A stretch of DNA of 8,537 nucleotides from Bacillota bacterium (GTDB taxonomy: Bacteria; Bacillota; Clostridia; Lachnospirales; Cellulosilyticaceae): positions 1 through 8,537 of the forward strand of contig JAEXBC010000002.1 in assembly GCA_023457875.1 (NCBI GenBank), read 5' to 3'. Under the pieces are notes generated by a model. The model searched no databases, had not been told where the DNA came from, and saw nothing but the letters and a program-made list of their open reading frames with translations. How positions within the stretch are numbered: position 1 is the first letter of the stretch; each line of letters begins with the position of its first letter. Of the stretch, positions 6,736 through 8,537 are shown in pieces. The position numbers were made by a program, and so were the translations under genes.

Positions 6736-6808
6736 AATACTAAGGGCTATATATAAGATTTTCATATAACAATATTGCTTATTGCTTTACAGTTCACACT
6801 ATAAAACA

Positions 6809-6814
6809 ATTATA
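6809..6814 (-). promoter_or_regulatory. Outward -10 hexamer at the edge of copy C
   Basis: TATAAT on the minus strand, in the same place as 4664-4669 in copy B. It points at the sigma operon, about 155 bp upstream of the TTG start, with the hairpin and T-run at 6707-6735 in between. The -35 region is A+T only and weak. Confidence 0.3.
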
Positions 6815-6881
6815 TTACTTGTATTTAAATATTAAATATTTTTAGACCTATTTCTCAGTTAATTATGTGCTTTTTCTTTTG

Positions 6882-6906
6882 CAAATTGTGCGTATAATAC
6901 AATTTG
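6882..6906 (+). promoter_or_regulatory. Perfect dyad with TATAAT spacer, copy C
   Basis: CAAATTGT (6882-6889), a 9-bp spacer GCGTATAAT, then ACAATTTG (6899-6906). The arms are identical to those in copy B while the spacer differs at several positions but keeps a -10-like hexamer. Candidate promoter with overlapping operator for the structured core downstream. Confidence 0.4.
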
Positions 6907-6945
6907 ATTTATATAGATATAGAATCACTATATAAGAGCCTATAT

Positions 6946-7145
6946 GGAGGTGAGAGGTTCTGGCTGTCCGTAGGGGCGACTTCGGAGTATTTCGTACAGG
7001 TGCTTAGCAAGCTTTTGGGATGGCACTTAGCTTGATTGTCTGAGCGACAGCGAGTTTCAAGCGTTCCTCCAAAAAGTGAAGCTTAGCAACTGTAGAAATG
7101 CGGAGCGGAGCACCGTAGGATAGTCAGAGCCTCGTGCCTCTCTCC
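6946..7145 (+). ncRNA. Candidate structured RNA core, copy C
   Basis: Nearly identical to the copy B core. The outer stem GGTTCTGGCTGTCC with GGATAGTCAGAGCC is fully paired, with three G-U wobbles: relative to copy B, one C-G pair became U-G and the one mismatch became G-C. GGAG at 6946-6949 can extend the stem with CTCC near 7142-7145. The loop of the apical hairpin differs (GAGCGACAGCGAG against GAGCGGAGCGAG), as expected for an unpaired region. Function unknown. Confidence 0.45.
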
Positions 7146-7164
7146 AAAGCTAATACCGTAATTT

Positions 7165-7233
7165 CTTTATCTCTAAAAGCCCCTACTTCCCACAAGTCTT
7201 TATATTACACAAACCTTTATAAGCTTGAAAGCT
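7165..7233 (+). repeat. Short 17-18 bp tandem sub-repeats, copy C tail
   Basis: Four units: 7165-7182, 7183-7199, 7200-7216 and 7217-7233. The first three follow the copy B units closely (CTACTTCCCACAAGTCT against CTACTTCCCACAGGCCT); the fourth is weakly related. The 40 bp between here and the acyltransferase stop codon hold nothing recognisable. Confidence 0.55.
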
Positions 7234-7274
7234 AAATAAAAAATTCTACTACTATTAACTGAACCTGTCGATTT

Positions 7275-8455
7275 CTAGTTTCTTACTGTTTTTTTAGACA
7301 GCACATCCTTAATAAGTGCATACACATGGCATAGTAGATAGCATAAAATAATGCCCACTATTGAAGCTAGAATAGATTTCAGCATGGGATGCAGCGGCAG
7401 ATTAATCATTGCCACCTCTATTGGAATGATAACAAAGGGGTGAATTAGATACACACCAAAGGAGTACTTAGCTGCTTTCTTTAGAATCTTGTTTGTGCCA
7501 TTAAACTTTTGTCTAAAGAGAATTGGTAAACTAATACACAGCCCTACACAGAGAAAGGATTCCCAAGCAGATACAATAAGCGAATCGATTGTCAATCCTT
7601 CTGCCCATATTGCATATCCCCCAAGGCGAAAAATGATAATAGGCGGTGCGAGTAAAATCACAACTCCTGATATGACTCCCCAAAAGATTCCCACTGATAC
7701 AGGGATCTTCTCGAGCCATTGGTTTTTATAAGCCAAAATACCAAAACTGAACATGGCAATATAACTCGCTACGTATGCTGGTTCAAAAATATGTAGTGGT
7801 AGCCAATAACCAGGCCTAAAGACTGTTCTTATCATAAAGGTAAGAAGCGTCAGCCCTAGCGCTAATAATAAGAGCTGTCTATTGTTTAGGGCGGAGGGCA
7901 AGCATTCTAAATCACTGTTTGTATTTAATGCCTTCCTTTTTTCCTTCTTGTTCTCGTACATAGCACATAAGTGGCCGTAAAGAAGAGTAAAGCAAACAAA
8001 AACCAGGTATGGCCAAAATTAATATCGCCATTTGGAATAGGAAAATACTGTTGACTAAGAAAATCAGTAAAACTGATCTGGTCCGCAGATACCGAAAATC
8101 CAAAAATCGGGAACACTACAAACATAAATATGATAATTGGAAGTCCCAATCTTTTCAGGCGTTCCCAAAGATATTGCTTGGTCGTTTTAGTCTCCAGGGA
8201 AAGTGGAATAAAATACGAGGAGATCATAAAGAAAAGTGCCATAAAAAATGCGTTGTCAACGGATAGGAGCCATCCGATTATTTGATTGTTTATTTCGGGT
8301 ATGTTTGGCTGCTGCACAACCCAACCTGTTTCAATGGTTACATAGCACTGACTAGCATGATGGGCCACCACGAGGCAAGTAAGGGCCGTTTTAAGGTTAT
8401 CAAGATAATGCATTCGATTTGAATTTTGCTTTTTATCAGTTAAAATATTCCTCAC
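7275..8455 (-). pseudogene. Membrane acyltransferase 3 family protein, split by a frameshift
   Basis: Two minus-strand frames make one protein of about 393 residues, the usual size for the Acyl_transf_3 family. The first (GTG at 8455, 176 codons) has MHYLDNLKTALTCLVVAHHA, with the conserved N-terminal His at residue 32/33, then several membrane segments up to HTWFLFALLFFTATYVL. The second (from about 7961) continues with KKEKRKALNTNSD, several membrane helices including GYWLPLHIFEPAYVASY and FGVYLIHPFVIIPIE, and ends in KTVRN. Adding one base to the six-T run at 7937-7942 joins the frames as RTRRKKRKALNTNSD in a cytoplasmic loop. Such proteins move acyl groups onto extracytoplasmic glycans or lipids. 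The GTG has AAAGG only directly before it; an ATG at codon 15 is an alternative start. It may be intact if the missing base is a sequencing error. Confidence 0.85.
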
Positions 8456-8537
8456 CCTTTCATTGTATCTTCAGACTTAGCTTAAGCTATCTTTTTTATT
8501 CTTATCTCCTGTAATCACTTCTAATAAATGGCTCTTC
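8456..8537. other. Upstream region of the acyltransferase gene
   Basis: AT-rich 82 bp to the window edge. A 12-bp palindrome, TAGCTTAAGCTA (about 8478-8489), followed by six T on the plus strand is the only structure; the stem is too short to call a terminator. No clear promoter hexamers for the minus-strand gene. Confidence 0.3.

Larger units (their letters stand above)
6800..7216 (+). repeat. Interspersed repeat element copy C (full length)
   Basis: Direct repeat of copy B, about 2.15 kb away, with the same internal order: outward TATAAT at 6809-6814, dyad at 6882-6906, structured core at 6946-7145 and sub-repeats from 7165. It occupies most of the 600-bp gap between the sigma gene and the acyltransferase gene. 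It carries no supported coding region on either strand. Confidence 0.8.

Noticed and set aside
8478..8489. TAGCTTAAGCTA palindrome followed by six T
   Set aside because: At most a 4-bp stem after allowing a loop, and no plus-strand gene ends here.

Overview
The window is AT-rich, with strong GGAGG-type ribosome binding sites and frequent GTG/TTG starts. This suggests a low-GC Bacillota, probably a clostridium-like anaerobe; nothing here fixes the genus. It reads as an accessory region: few genes, long gene-free stretches, a decayed insertion sequence and three copies of a structured repeat.

Layout, left to right. Positions 1-908 carry no gene. They hold a degenerate higher-order tandem array (about 175-541; five units of 57-60 bp plus partial units), then copy A of a ~190-bp structured repeat (546-736, inverted), then featureless AT-rich DNA. 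Next come a minus-strand gene for an uncharacterised 412-aa protein with a HEPN-like R-x4-H motif (909-2147), a truncated and frameshifted IS4-type transposase behind an RBS-hiding hairpin (2298-3086), and a minus-strand calcineurin-like metallophosphoesterase whose last ~70 codons are displaced by a frameshift (3092-4626). Copy B of the repeat (4655-5116) and copy C (6800-7233) are direct repeats. They bracket a minus-strand operon of an ECF sigma factor and its zinc-binding membrane anti-sigma factor (5279-6647), which has its own terminators. At the right is a membrane acyltransferase 3 gene split by a frameshift (7275-8455).

The main non-genic signal is the repeat family. Each copy has the same order: a core that folds into a long outer stem and a long inner stem, followed on the same side by 15-18 bp sub-repeats, which in copy A have expanded into the 58-bp array. 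In the outer stem, differences among copies keep pairing through G-U wobbles in one orientation only. This points to selection on an RNA (plus strand in B and C, minus strand in A). B and C also share a perfect CAAATTGT/ACAATTTG dyad around a -10-like spacer, and an outward-facing TATAAT at the element edge.

How the genes work together: the sigma/anti-sigma pair is a self-contained signalling operon, translationally coupled by an 8-bp overlap. The HEPN-like protein and the metallophosphoesterase sit together between inverted repeat copies and could be cargo of a defence- or stress-type island, but that is inference. Four apparent single-base losses, three of them explicable in short homopolymers, mean that either the region is decaying or the assembly has indel errors. 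The broken genes should be read with that in mind.
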